NCBI RefSeq assembly: GCF_048270265.1
Contig: NZ_JBLWTD010000001.1
Span: 1-64,000, forward strand
DNA from: Maricaulis sp048270265
GTDB taxonomy: Bacteria > Pseudomonadota > Alphaproteobacteria > Caulobacterales > Maricaulaceae
Direction of reading: 5' to 3'
DNA: 64,000 nucleotides
The position numbers and the translations under genes are program-made. Positions 52,829-60,399 of the stretch are shown one piece after another. Each line of letters opens with the position of its first letter. Position 1 is the first letter of the stretch. A model generated the notes under the pieces. The model was not told the DNA's origin. It worked only from the letters and a program-made list of their open reading frames with translations, and searched no databases.

Positions 52829-52904
52829 GCCCGGGTAGCTCAGTTGGTAGAGCAGCGGATTGAAAATCCGCGTGTCGGTGGTTCGAATCCGCCCCCGGGC
52901 ACCA
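52829..52904 (+). tRNA. tRNA-Phe (GAA)
   Basis: The acceptor GCCCGGG/CCCGGGC, D arm GCTC/GAGC, anticodon loop TTGAAAA (GAA), T loop TTCGAAT, A73 and an encoded CCA are all present. Its last 15 nt recur at 56065-56079, so it served as an integration target and keeps an intact 3' end. Confidence 0.97.
52890..52904 (+). repeat. att repeat, left copy (3' end of tRNA-Phe)
   Basis: CGCCCCCGGGCACCA forms the 3' end of tRNA-Phe and recurs exactly at 56065. Direct repeats of a tRNA 3' end are the usual mark of tyrosine-integrase insertion. Confidence 0.88.
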
Positions 52905-53190
52905 CTACTAAATCAAACCCAATGAAATCAGCCATTTAAACCCCCCATTTTGTCCCACTTCTGACACCAGCCGGAAAAGTGGGACACTTTGTTGTCAGAA
53001 TGGCCCAAAGACGTGCCTAGCTCCGTGAGCGCGGCTCACGGCCATGTCTTGTAAATCAGTACTTTAGATTGGACGGCTGCGGCTCATCGCACCAGGATTT
53101 GGTGGTGCGAGCCCATAACGGATTCCCACCACCAGGACAGAATCTGTCATCCTTCGGCGCGGCGTTGGAAGTTTCGGCGATTTGAAAGCG

Positions 53191-53217
53191 CCACGTTTAC
53201 ACTTAGTGTAAAAGTGG
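53191..53217. promoter_or_regulatory. Palindromic operator of the higBA-like operon
   Basis: The core TTTACAC-TTA-GTGTAAA at 53196-53212 is a perfect dyad, extended by CCAC and GTGG on the two sides. It lies 8 nt upstream of a -35 element. The xre-type antitoxin encoded downstream is the natural binder. Confidence 0.8.
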
Positions 53218-53220
53218 CTG

Positions 53221-53249
53221 TTGACTTTCCGAGCGCCAGCCGCGATAAT
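53221..53249 (+). promoter_or_regulatory. Sigma70-type promoter giving a leaderless higB transcript
   Basis: TTGACT at 53221-53226 and GATAAT at 53244-53249 are separated by exactly 17 bp. The expected start site, about 7 nt past the -10, falls at the ATG of the toxin gene (53256). Confidence 0.8.
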
Positions 53250-53255
53250 GTCGAG

Positions 53256-53555
53256 ATGGACGTTGAATTCGCAGATGACGCGCTCGACCAGCTCGAGACC
53301 GACGCGCGGTTCGCCGCAGGGCACAGCCAAGCGATCGTCAAGGGATTCCGCAAGCGAATGCAAATGATCCGTGCGGCGCATGACGAGCGCGATCTCTACC
53401 AGAACAAAGGCGCCCGATTTGAGCGCCTCAAAGGCAAAAGGGCAGGTCAATGCTCAGTAATGTTGACGGGGAACTGGCGGCTCATAATCGAATTAATCAA
53501 AGAAAAAAATGGGCAGGCAGTAGTTAAGGTGGTCGAAATTGTTGACTACCATTGA
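53256..53555 (+). CDS. higB: Type II toxin, HigB/RelE family
   Basis: The 99-residue protein matches the HigB toxin class: MDVEFADDALDQLETD at the N-terminus, the central RFERLKGKRAGQCSVMLTGNWRLII and the terminal VVKVVEIVDYH. HigB toxins cut mRNA on the ribosome. The ATG at 53256 lies about 7 nt after the -10 box and has no Shine-Dalgarno. The longer in-frame start at 53214 would overlap the -35 and is rejected. It precedes its antitoxin by 16 nt, the toxin-first order of hig loci. Confidence 0.93.
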   Translation: MDVEFADDALDQLETDARFAAGHSQAIVKGFRKRMQMIRAAHDERDLYQNKGARFERLKGKRAGQCSVMLTGNWRLIIELIKEKNGQAVVKVVEIVDYH

Positions 53556-53571
53556 GTTTTAGGAGGGTGAA

Positions 53572-54720
53572 ATGACAAATCGAATGCCGGCAGAAGCATT
53601 CCCTCCGGGAGAGTTTTTGCGTGACGAACTCGATGCGCGAGGCTGGACTCAGACTGAGTTCGCGAAGCTTATTGAGCGCCCGGTTCGATTGGTGAATGAA
53701 ATCATACACGGCAAGCGTGGCGTTTCGCCTGAGACTGCATTGGATTTCGCGGCCGCATTTGGCACGTCTCCACAGTACTGGCTGAACCTTGAGTCTAGCT
53801 ACCAGTTGTTCAAAGCGGGGATGGTCGACGCCCGAACTGGAAGGGATACGCGGATTGGACGCGAGGCACGATTGCGCGAAGCCTTTCCGGTGCGGGAGCT
53901 AGTTAAGCGTGGTTGGGTTGAGGCTTCGGAAAACGTGGAGGTATTCGAGTCACGCGTGCTGTCGTTTTTCGGAGTGCGGTCTGTTGGTGAAACTCCCCAG
54001 TTCGCACATGCAGCGAAGCGTAACTATGAGCATGCTCCATCTATCCTGCAGCAAGCTTGGCTCTTTCGAGTCCGGCAGTTGGCCACCGCGCTAGTCGGCC
54101 CAAATTATTCTGAATCTGGCCTGCGTGCAGTGTTGGGCGATCTTGAAACCCTGACCGGGGATCCCGAAGAAATTCGACATGTTCCTGGAATGTTGGCGCA
54201 ATGCGGGGTCCGGTTCGTGATCGTCGAGCCGCTGCCGGGGTCTAAAATCGACGGCGCTTGCTTTTGGATTGATGGGGGGAAAACCCCGGTTATTGGCTTA
54301 ACGCTGCTGCACGATCGGATCGATAATTTCTGGTTCGTGCTTCGGCACGAGATCGAACACGTGCTTCGCGGTGACGGCCGAACGGATCCTGTGGTCGACG
54401 TTGCCTCGGAGGATGGAGAGCTGACTTCAGAGGCTGGGGGCGAGGCAGAGGCAGCGGCGAATGCGGCGGCGTCTGATTTTTGCGTCCCGCACGATCAGAT
54501 AGAGAATTTCATTGCGCGTGTAGATCCGATGTACTCTCACAAGAAGGTACTCGGTTTCGCGAACCGGATTCGGCGACACCCTGGATTGGTTGTTGGCCAA
54601 CTTCACCACCGCACCGGACGCTACGAATTGTTTCGGAAGTATTTGGTGAAGGTCAGAGACATCATTTCTCATTCCGCTTTAACCGACGGTTTTGGCCGGA
54701 TGGGGCCTGCCGATTTCTAG
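53572..54720 (+). CDS. higA: HigA-type antitoxin fused to an ImmA/IrrE metallopeptidase domain
   Basis: The 382-residue protein begins with a HigA-like xre helix-turn-helix (about 12-70: GEFLRDELDARGWTQTEFAKLI, then VNEIIHGKRGVSPETALDFAAAFGTSPQYWLNL). A helical linker follows, then a COG2856 (ImmA/IrrE) zinc peptidase domain with H259-E-I-E-H263 and a downstream acidic third-ligand region near 291-297. Plain HigA is about 100 residues. The fused peptidase could cleave the antitoxin itself or a partner, linking de-repression to a signal. AGGAGGG precedes the ATG. Confidence 0.92.
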   Translation: MTNRMPAEAFPPGEFLRDELDARGWTQTEFAKLIERPVRLVNEIIHGKRGVSPETALDFAAAFGTSPQYWLNLESSYQLFKAGMVDARTGRDTRIGREARLREAFPVRELVKRGWVEASENVEVFESRVLSFFGVRSVGETPQFAHAAKRNYEHAPSILQQAWLFRVRQLATALVGPNYSESGLRAVLGDLETLTGDPEEIRHVPGMLAQCGVRFVIVEPLPGSKIDGACFWIDGGKTPVIGLTLLHDRIDNFWFVLRHEIEHVLRGDGRTDPVVDVASEDGELTSEAGGEAEAAANAAASDFCVPHDQIENFIARVDPMYSHKKVLGFANRIRRHPGLVVGQLHHRTGRYELFRKYLVKVRDIISHSALTDGFGRMGPADF

Positions 54721-54737
54721 AAGCACAGGAGGCTCAT

Positions 54738-55193
54738 ATGGCTACCTACTCGAAGCAGATACAGAAAATCGTAACGGAATTTCGGCTGGCTGGGAACAAG
54801 TGGCCGGCGACCACCAAGGAGATTGCGGCTTGGGCAATTCAGACGGGTCGTTGGCAGCTTGAAGACGATATCGCCATTCGCAAATGCGCAGAGGATATCT
54901 CTCGTGCCATGCGGGAGGAGTACACCACTGATGCGAAAGGGCGGCGCGTTCGTCTGAAGCACTCCGCTACGATGATGCTCAACGGCAAGCAGTGTGTCCT
55001 TTGGGATGATCTGAGAACCGCTCCGCGTAGCCATATGCAGCTCGCCTTCCAGCAACGCCGGCATCAGATTTTGGGTGATTGCCGTCAGTTGAAGACCGAT
55101 GTGGAGAGTTACAATGACCGGCATTCCGCTGAGAAGCCTCTCCAGATGATTTTTGATTTTTCATTGGACCTGGAAGAAGAGGATGCGGCGTAG
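54738..55193 (+). CDS. Conserved third gene of the higBA-like module, unknown function
   Basis: The 151-residue product starts at ATG 54738 after a perfect AGGAGG and lies 17 nt past higA, so it is in the same operon. MATYSKQIQKIVTEFRLAGNKWPATTKEIAAWAIQTGRW suggests an N-terminal helical, possibly HTH-like domain. The middle has RRVRLKHSATMMLNGKQCVLWDDLRTA, and the C-terminus is acidic (LDLEEEDAA). No metal site, signal peptide or membrane segment is visible. The protein could be a regulator, helper or immunity-like partner; this is inference from position only. Confidence 0.75.
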   Translation: MATYSKQIQKIVTEFRLAGNKWPATTKEIAAWAIQTGRWQLEDDIAIRKCAEDISRAMREEYTTDAKGRRVRLKHSATMMLNGKQCVLWDDLRTAPRSHMQLAFQQRRHQILGDCRQLKTDVESYNDRHSAEKPLQMIFDFSLDLEEEDAA

Positions 55194-55253
55194 CCCGCCC
55201 GAGGAGTGGGACCTACCTCCTAGAAATCTGCGATATCAATTTGAGATTTGGAC

Positions 55254-55808
55254 CTACTTTGCGGCGATATGCATTAGGCCCTGATTTATCTGCACGCCGT
55301 CGGCGTCCTTCCACGCGATCCGGATTCTCTCGCGTGGATCCGAACCTACCGATATGGTCCAGTGTTCAAAGGCCCAGTCGAGCGACGAGACGCCACTGAT
55401 GTGCTCTAGGGACTCTAGGTCGATGTAGTGAACCTGTGTGAACTCGTCGCTTACGCCAGCGGCGGAGATCGTAAGAACTCGGCGTTCAGCGTCTATGAGA
55501 ATACGACCCGCGCCAGGCTCACTCATCGCCCCGCGGTTGGGGGCTGCGACGGTCCAAAGTGCCTCTCCAACCGCAAGGCCCGTGATCGATGAACCAGCTT
55601 GGGGCTGTGCAGGCACAAAAATTGGAGCCAGAGTGGCATTTGACCCCAGGCGCCAGCACAGAAACGCCGGGTGGTTGGGGGTATGGTCAAACCGAAAGAA
55701 GAGCGCCCACATCCCATCCCATCTCAGAATGCCGACGTGGCCAGCGGGGATTTCATGCATCCTGCCGGATCGTAGCCCGGCGAGTGGGAGCTGATTGAGA
55801 TTGCTCAT
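55254..55808 (-). CDS. Island-encoded protein of unknown function
   Basis: The 184-residue product runs from ATG 55808 (MSNLNQLPLAG) behind GGAGGG. It is rich in Trp, Gly and beta-forming stretches (GHVGILRWDGMWALFFRFDH, ALWTVAAPN, HYIDLESLEHIS), so a soluble beta-rich fold is likely. No signal peptide or catalytic motif is recognised. It converges on the higBA-like operon. The two transcripts would meet between 55194 and 55253. Confidence 0.68.
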   Translation of the reverse strand: MSNLNQLPLAGLRSGRMHEIPAGHVGILRWDGMWALFFRFDHTPNHPAFLCWRLGSNATLAPIFVPAQPQAGSSITGLAVGEALWTVAAPNRGAMSEPGAGRILIDAERRVLTISAAGVSDEFTQVHYIDLESLEHISGVSSLDWAFEHWTISVGSDPRERIRIAWKDADGVQINQGLMHIAAK

Positions 55809-56064
55809 GCGTATACCCTCCAATGTCGATGCGTTAACATAGTGGCCTCGTGCCGGGTTGTCGCCCTTGTTGTCAATTGCATCGGCGCAAGCTAAGCGGG
55901 CGGGCCACAGTCATGGTTCTGTGGCAGTATTAATTAGCTTGAGGTTTCGTGCGAATTCGAGCGCAGAGGTGGGACGGCACGTCTTGTAAGCTATTGAAAG
56001 TGTTGGAAGTTCGTGAGTGTCCCACTGAGTAATAACTCATTGAAATGGCCCGGTATAATGCCCA
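55809..56064. other. Non-coding right end of the island
   Basis: These 256 nt hold no supported gene. They repeat the short motifs GTCTTGTAA (55981) and TGTCCCACT (56018) seen at the left end, then run into the second att copy. The orientation of the motifs relative to the ends is the same on both sides, so simple inverted termini are not present. Confidence 0.5.
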
Positions 56065-56079
56065 CGCCCCCGGGCACCA
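56065..56079 (+). repeat. att repeat, right copy
   Basis: CGCCCCCGGGCACCA matches the tRNA-Phe 3' end exactly for 15 nt. It lies 55 nt past the end of the chromosomal histidine-kinase gene and marks the right boundary of the island. Confidence 0.85.
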
Positions 56080-56134
56080 TTTTCCCAAGCTTTGCCATGA
56101 AATGCCGGCCTGCCGCCCCCTTGCACCACGCGTG

Positions 56135-58246
56135 TCAGGCAGTCCTGCTGGCTGCAAGTGTTTCGGCGATGATAGCGGCCAGGGCTTCGAACCGGTAGGG
56201 CTTGGCGAGGTGGTTGTCGGCGCCGGCCTGGCGATAGGCGTTGATCTGGTTGGCCATGGTGTTGGCGGTCAGGGCGATGATCGGGGTGCGCGGCAGGTTC
56301 TGCTCGTCCTCGATCGCCCGCAAGGTCTGGATCGCCGTGACACCGTCCATTACCGGCATGTGGATATCCATCAGGATGATATCGGGCCGCTGGCGCTTCC
56401 AGGCCTCGATGGCCTCTTCGCCATTCTCGACCAGGGTGATCTCGCGGCAACGCGGGGCCAGCAGGCTGTGCAGGACCAGCCGGTTGGTGGCCACGTCCTC
56501 GGCCGCGAGTATGCTGGTGTGAGCCAGCAGGCACTCGCCGTCCGGCGGGGCCGGTGGCTGTGTCGCCTCGCCGGCGGATTGTTCGCTGCGGATCGCGGGA
56601 ATGGCAAAGCTGAACACGGAGCCCTGGCCCGGCTCGCTTTCGACCCGGATCCAGCCGCCCATCAGCTCGCACAGGCGCCGGGAGATGGACAGGCCGAGAC
56701 CGGTGCCGCCGAACTTTCTCGATGTCGAGGCATCGGCCTGCATGAAGGGGGCGAACACCCGCTCGCAGGTCTCCGGATCCATGCCGATCCCGGTATCGGT
56801 GATCTCGAATACCAATTCCTCGCCCCCTGGCCCCTGGCGCAAGTCCGCGGCGACCTTGACGCTGCCGCTCGCGGTGAATTTCAGGGCGTTGGCGATGAGA
56901 TTGTTGAATACCTGCCTCAACCTGTTGGCATCGCCAATAAAACGGCCGCGCGCCGCTTCGGGGATATCAAGCGTCAGAGCAAGGCCGCGATCGGTCGCTT
57001 CGAGCCTGTGGGCGGACATCACCGAGTTCAGCAATTCATCGAGTTCGAAGGGCGCATTGGCCACGGCCAGCATGTCCGCTTCGATCTTTGACAGGTCGAG
57101 AATGTCGTCGATCAGGCCCAGCAGTGACTCTCCCGATTCCCGGATTGTCCCCACCATGCCGCGTTGCTGGCTATCAAGACCGGTATCCTGAAGCACTTGT
57201 GCCATGCCGAGCACGCCGTTCAGAGGTGTGCGGATTTCGTGACTCATATTGGCCAGAAACTGACTCTTGAGCTGGTTGGCGCTTTGAGCCAGGCGCGTGG
57301 CCTCTTCCAGTTCCACCTCACGGGCATTGAGCGTGTTCACCATGCCACGCAGGGCCTTCGCCCGCCGGTTGGCGACCAGGGTCACGGCGGTCACGCTGGT
57401 GGCCAGCAGGGAGAGCAGCAAGCCGATGGTCCAGGTCACGGAGACGGCGTAGCGCCGGAAACTGCCGAGCAATTCGGCGGTCGGCTCGACGCGCAAGGTC
57501 CACTCCACGCCATTGAACTCGACGAGTGCTGCCGCCGCTGCGCCGGTGTTTTCAGCTCTGGCGGTAAAATTCCGGGAAGTCCAGATCGTCTCGCCCAATT
57601 CCTCGACGGCGATCGAAAACTGGCTCAGCCGTTCAATGTGCAGCAGGTTCTCGATCAGGCGCTCAACCGCAAACACGCCGATGATCAGGCCGCCTGGCGC
57701 GTCATCAATGCGGAGGGGATAATAGGCGACGAGACCGCGCCCGCCCTGCACCAGCTGGAAACTGTTGCTGACCACCATTTCGCGGTTACGCACCGCATTA
57801 TCGATCACGGTCCTGCGCCATTCTACGCTGTAGAGGTCGAGATCCATCGCGGCTTCATTGCCAACCAGCGGCTCGATCCAGCGAATGCGATAGCTGGTAT
57901 CGGCCCACTCGATGGCCTGCATCCAGGGCTTGTCTTCCAGATAGGCCCGGGCATCGGCAACCCAGACTTCATAGGGCAAACCCCCGGGCTGCACCGTAAA
58001 TCGCTGCCCCAGGCGGTCGATGGCCAGCATTTCCTGGACGATCTGGTATTGCAGATGATCGCTGAGATCGCCTGCCCGCGTCTCGACAGCGAAACGCAGC
58101 GCCGCCAGCCGTTCAGTCTCTGCGCGGGCTGCGAGCAGGTATGTGCTGATGAGACCAGCCACCAGCACGAGCAGGGGCCAGGCCAGGATATCCAGGCCCA
58201 GGGCCCTGATTTTATTGAACCCCTGCCGCGTTTGGTCTTGCGTCAT
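56135..58246 (-). CDS. Hybrid sensor histidine kinase/response regulator
   Basis: The 703-residue protein has a membrane helix near residues 18-36, a periplasmic CHASE-like sensor to about 300, and a second membrane helix (VSVTWTIGLLLSLLATSVTAVTL). A HisKA domain has the phospho-His in NMSHEIRTPLNG, and an HATPase carries N-, G1- and G2-boxes (NLIANALKFT, DTGIGMD, GTGLGLSI). The C-terminal receiver domain has DIILMDIHMPVMDG. The receiver suggests a phosphorelay; no partner regulator is adjacent. ATG 58246 follows GAAGGG. The island inserted 55 bp downstream of its stop. Confidence 0.95.
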   Translation of the reverse strand: MTQDQTRQGFNKIRALGLDILAWPLLVLVAGLISTYLLAARAETERLAALRFAVETRAGDLSDHLQYQIVQEMLAIDRLGQRFTVQPGGLPYEVWVADARAYLEDKPWMQAIEWADTSYRIRWIEPLVGNEAAMDLDLYSVEWRRTVIDNAVRNREMVVSNSFQLVQGGRGLVAYYPLRIDDAPGGLIIGVFAVERLIENLLHIERLSQFSIAVEELGETIWTSRNFTARAENTGAAAAALVEFNGVEWTLRVEPTAELLGSFRRYAVSVTWTIGLLLSLLATSVTAVTLVANRRAKALRGMVNTLNAREVELEEATRLAQSANQLKSQFLANMSHEIRTPLNGVLGMAQVLQDTGLDSQQRGMVGTIRESGESLLGLIDDILDLSKIEADMLAVANAPFELDELLNSVMSAHRLEATDRGLALTLDIPEAARGRFIGDANRLRQVFNNLIANALKFTASGSVKVAADLRQGPGGEELVFEITDTGIGMDPETCERVFAPFMQADASTSRKFGGTGLGLSISRRLCELMGGWIRVESEPGQGSVFSFAIPAIRSEQSAGEATQPPAPPDGECLLAHTSILAAEDVATNRLVLHSLLAPRCREITLVENGEEAIEAWKRQRPDIILMDIHMPVMDGVTAIQTLRAIEDEQNLPRTPIIALTANTMANQINAYRQAGADNHLAKPYRFEALAAIIAETLAASRTA

Positions 58247-58360
58247 TGACTGCCCTTCATGCCTCGGACGGCAGAATGCAGCGGGCATCCCCAAAATATG
58301 CTTAATGCTACTGGATGCTTCAGGCGAGGGCTGGCTGCTCCCGTTGTGCCTCCCCCAAAC

Positions 58361-58388
58361 AAAAACGCCCGGCCAGCCGGCCGGGCGT
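58361..58388 (-). terminator. Rho-independent terminator after the Old Yellow Enzyme gene
   Basis: On the minus strand ACGCCCGGCC and GGCCGGGCGT form a perfect 10-bp stem with a 4-nt loop, followed by a run of T residues. It lies 28 nt past the oxidoreductase stop. Confidence 0.93.
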
Positions 58389-58415
58389 TTCCGTGTCACG
58401 CGCTGGCGTGTTGGA

Positions 58416-59516
58416 TTACACCAGTTCCTTGAGCTTTTCCGCCTGGAAATCGGCGAGTTCATCAAAACGCCCGTCGCGGACTTTCACGGCCCATGCCGGG
58501 TCGGAGATGAGGGCGCGGCCGACGGCGACGAGGTCGAATTCGTCGCGTTCCAGGCGCTCGATCAGGCCGTCGAGGGAGGCAGCCGGTGAGTTCTCGCCCA
58601 TGAAGGCGCCGATGAAATCGGAGTTGAGGCCGACCGAGCCGACGGTGATCGCCGGCTTGCCGGTAAGCTTTTTCGTCCAGCCGGCGAGATTGAGGTCCGA
58701 GCCCTCGAATTCCGGGATCCAGAAGCGGCGGGTCGAGGCGTGGAAGATGTCGACGCCGGCATCGGAAAGCGGGCCAAGGAAGGCGGCGAGCTCGTCGGGC
58801 GTGGTCGCCAGTCTGGCGTTGTAATCCTGCTGTTTCCATTGCGAGAAGCGCAGGATGAGCGGCAGGTCGGCGGGGATTTCCGCGCGCACGGCCTTGACGA
58901 TTTCCTGCACCAGCGTGGTGCGCTCGACCAGACCACCGCCATAGCGGTCATCGCGCTGGTTCATGCCTTCCCAGAAGAACTGGTCGAGCAGATAGCCATG
59001 GGCGCCGTGCAGCTCGATGGCGTCAAAGCCGAGCTCGGCGGCGGCCTTGGCCCCCTTGGCGAAGGCGGCGATGGTGTCGGCAATGTCTTCGGCGCTCATC
59101 GGCTCGCCGACCTTCTTGCCGCCGGGCATGATGCCGGAGGGGCTGTCGGACGGGGCTTCGGGATGCGGACCCGTGCCCGGCTTGCGGGCCAGGCCGACAT
59201 GCCAGAGTTGCGGTGCGATCTTGCCGCCGGCGGCGTGGACGGCCTCGACGACGGTTTTCCAGCCGGCCAGGGATTCGGGTTCATGAAAATTGGGTATGGC
59301 CGGATCGAAGCTGGCGCCGGGCCGGTCGATCGTCGTGCCTTCGGTGATAATCAGGCCGACCGCGTTCTCGGCGCGGCGGCGATAATAATCGACCACAGGC
59401 TGGCCGGGGACGCCACCCGGGCTCTTGGAGCGCGTCATCGGGGCCATCACGATGCGGTTGGGCAGGTCAAGCGAGCCCAGCGAGAAGGGCTTGAACAGGG
59501 CGGCAGTCGAGGTCAT
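58416..59516 (-). CDS. NADH:flavin oxidoreductase / Old Yellow Enzyme family alkene reductase
   Basis: The 366-residue TIM-barrel flavoprotein has the FMN-binding start LFKPFSLGSLDLPNRIVMAPMTRSKS and the catalytic pair His-x-x-His replaced by the LHGAHGYLLDQF segment. The closing FDLVAVGRALISDPAW forms the phosphate site. Length and wording match NemA/XenA-type ene reductases, which reduce activated alkenes or nitro compounds with NAD(P)H. ATG 59516 follows AAGGATAG. It is monocistronic with a strong terminator. Confidence 0.93.
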   Translation of the reverse strand: MTSTAALFKPFSLGSLDLPNRIVMAPMTRSKSPGGVPGQPVVDYYRRRAENAVGLIITEGTTIDRPGASFDPAIPNFHEPESLAGWKTVVEAVHAAGGKIAPQLWHVGLARKPGTGPHPEAPSDSPSGIMPGGKKVGEPMSAEDIADTIAAFAKGAKAAAELGFDAIELHGAHGYLLDQFFWEGMNQRDDRYGGGLVERTTLVQEIVKAVRAEIPADLPLILRFSQWKQQDYNARLATTPDELAAFLGPLSDAGVDIFHASTRRFWIPEFEGSDLNLAGWTKKLTGKPAITVGSVGLNSDFIGAFMGENSPAASLDGLIERLERDEFDLVAVGRALISDPAWAVKVRDGRFDELADFQAEKLKELV

Positions 59517-59662
59517 GCGGCTATCCTTGCAAATGAAAACTCGCTGCACAGATAAGCCTGTTTTCCCGAAAATCGACCCTCGGGTATGTATTTCGGCCAT
59601 ACGCCGGGCGCTATGGCTCCGGCGTCCACCGGTCCGGACGCCCGCAGACCTGTGCGCAAGGC

Positions 59663-59709
59663 CGTCACCATCTCCGCCCCGGAACAGGTCCGGGGCGGAG
59701 ATGGTGACG
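59663..59709. repeat. Perfect 21-bp inverted repeat
   Basis: The arms are at 59663-59683 and 59689-59709, with the 5-nt loop ACAGG. The left arm starts CGTCACCATCTCC and ends CGCCCCGGA. It would form a very stable hairpin; no T-run follows, so terminator function is doubtful. Confidence 0.92.
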
Positions 59710-59839
59710 ATGACGGGCGCGAGGGTTCCAATAGAAGAACACCCTCCCCGGAATTCGCTGAGCTCCTCCGGGGAAGATTGTCTTGGATGATGGGTGCGAG
59801 ATTTCGGGTCCCTATCCCCGCCCTCTGCCAACTGTCCCA

Positions 59840-59922
59840 CGTCATCCTGACGCAAGTCAGGACCTCGACCTGACAAGTGCGGAACCTGCAATATCGAGGT
59901 CCTGACTTTCGTCGGGATGACG
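59840..59922. repeat. REP-like 29-bp inverted repeat
   Basis: The arms at 59840-59868 and 59894-59922 match in 27 of 29 positions and are separated by 25 nt. The words CGTCATCC and GTCAGGACCTCGA are typical of interspersed extragenic repeats in alphaproteobacterial genomes. Confidence 0.8.
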
Positions 59923-60399
59923 ATTAAACATCAAACTTATCCCCACCCCGCTAACGTGCGCGCATAGTCGCCGAGTTCTGGTCGCACGGGAGGCGTGAGC
60001 TCAGTCACTTGCGGCGATCGGGAGCGTGGAGCCCATCCGCACGACGGTGTGACAGCCCGAGTTCCGGTGGGGCCATGATCGGGGAAGTGAGGCAATAGGG
60101 CTCGACCAATCTTCCACGGTCATTTCGAGGCAGGACCCGCGAGGGACCTGAGTAAATCTCCACGTGCGGGACGTCTCGGATGCCCCCAAAACTTACTCAA
60201 GAACCGGCATTCGCCGGCGTCCCGCACACCTCCCAACACCGGGAGGCCCCCTCAAACCTCCAGCGGCAGGCCGCGTGGAGATTTTCGTGCTGCCGGGGAG
60301 GTGAGAGGATTTTTTAACGGAGCCACGCGATCATTTCAGTCCTGGCAGGCTGGAGCGCTGCGCGGTCTGTCTGCCCTGATGGTGAAACAGGAGGCTCAC

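Larger units (their letters stand above)
52905..53255. other. Non-coding left end of the island
   Basis: No gene is supported here. The segment has a perfect 10-bp inverted repeat (TGTCCCACTT at 52951-52960 and AAGTGGGACA at 52977-52986), interleaved with CTGACA/TGTCAG. It ends with the operator and promoter of the toxin-antitoxin operon. Confidence 0.6.
52890..56079. mobile_element. Mini genomic island at tRNA-Phe
   Basis: The 3.2-kb segment lies between the 3' end of tRNA-Phe and a direct repeat of its last 15 nt. By eye its genes use more A/T-rich codons and longer A/T runs than both flanks. It contains a HigB-HigA type toxin-antitoxin unit with a third gene, and one divergent unknown gene, but no integrase or transposase. 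Short motifs recur at both ends: TGTCCCACT at 52951 and 56018, and GTCTTGTAA at 53046 and 55981. It is either a deletion derivative or a satellite mobilised in trans. Confidence 0.82.
59517..60399. other. Intergenic region with several inverted repeats
   Basis: No gene is supported over these 883 nt. Two long inverted repeats (annotated separately) occupy 59663-59922. A further nested set occurs at 60158-60280: GTGCGGGACG at 60164 with CGTCCCGCAC at 60218, and an outer CTCCACG/CGTGGAG pair. A 62-residue open frame on the minus strand (60001-60189) reads like translated repeat sequence. The stretch looks like stacked interspersed repeats. Confidence 0.6.

Noticed and set aside
52890..56079. 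An integrase or transposase in the mini-island
   Set aside because: Open frames over the whole segment were read; none shows tyrosine- or serine-recombinase or DDE motifs.
60001..60189. A 62-codon minus-strand frame in the repeat-rich intergenic region
   Set aside because: It overlaps inverted repeats, has no Shine-Dalgarno, and its composition does not look like a protein; it reads as translated repeat sequence.
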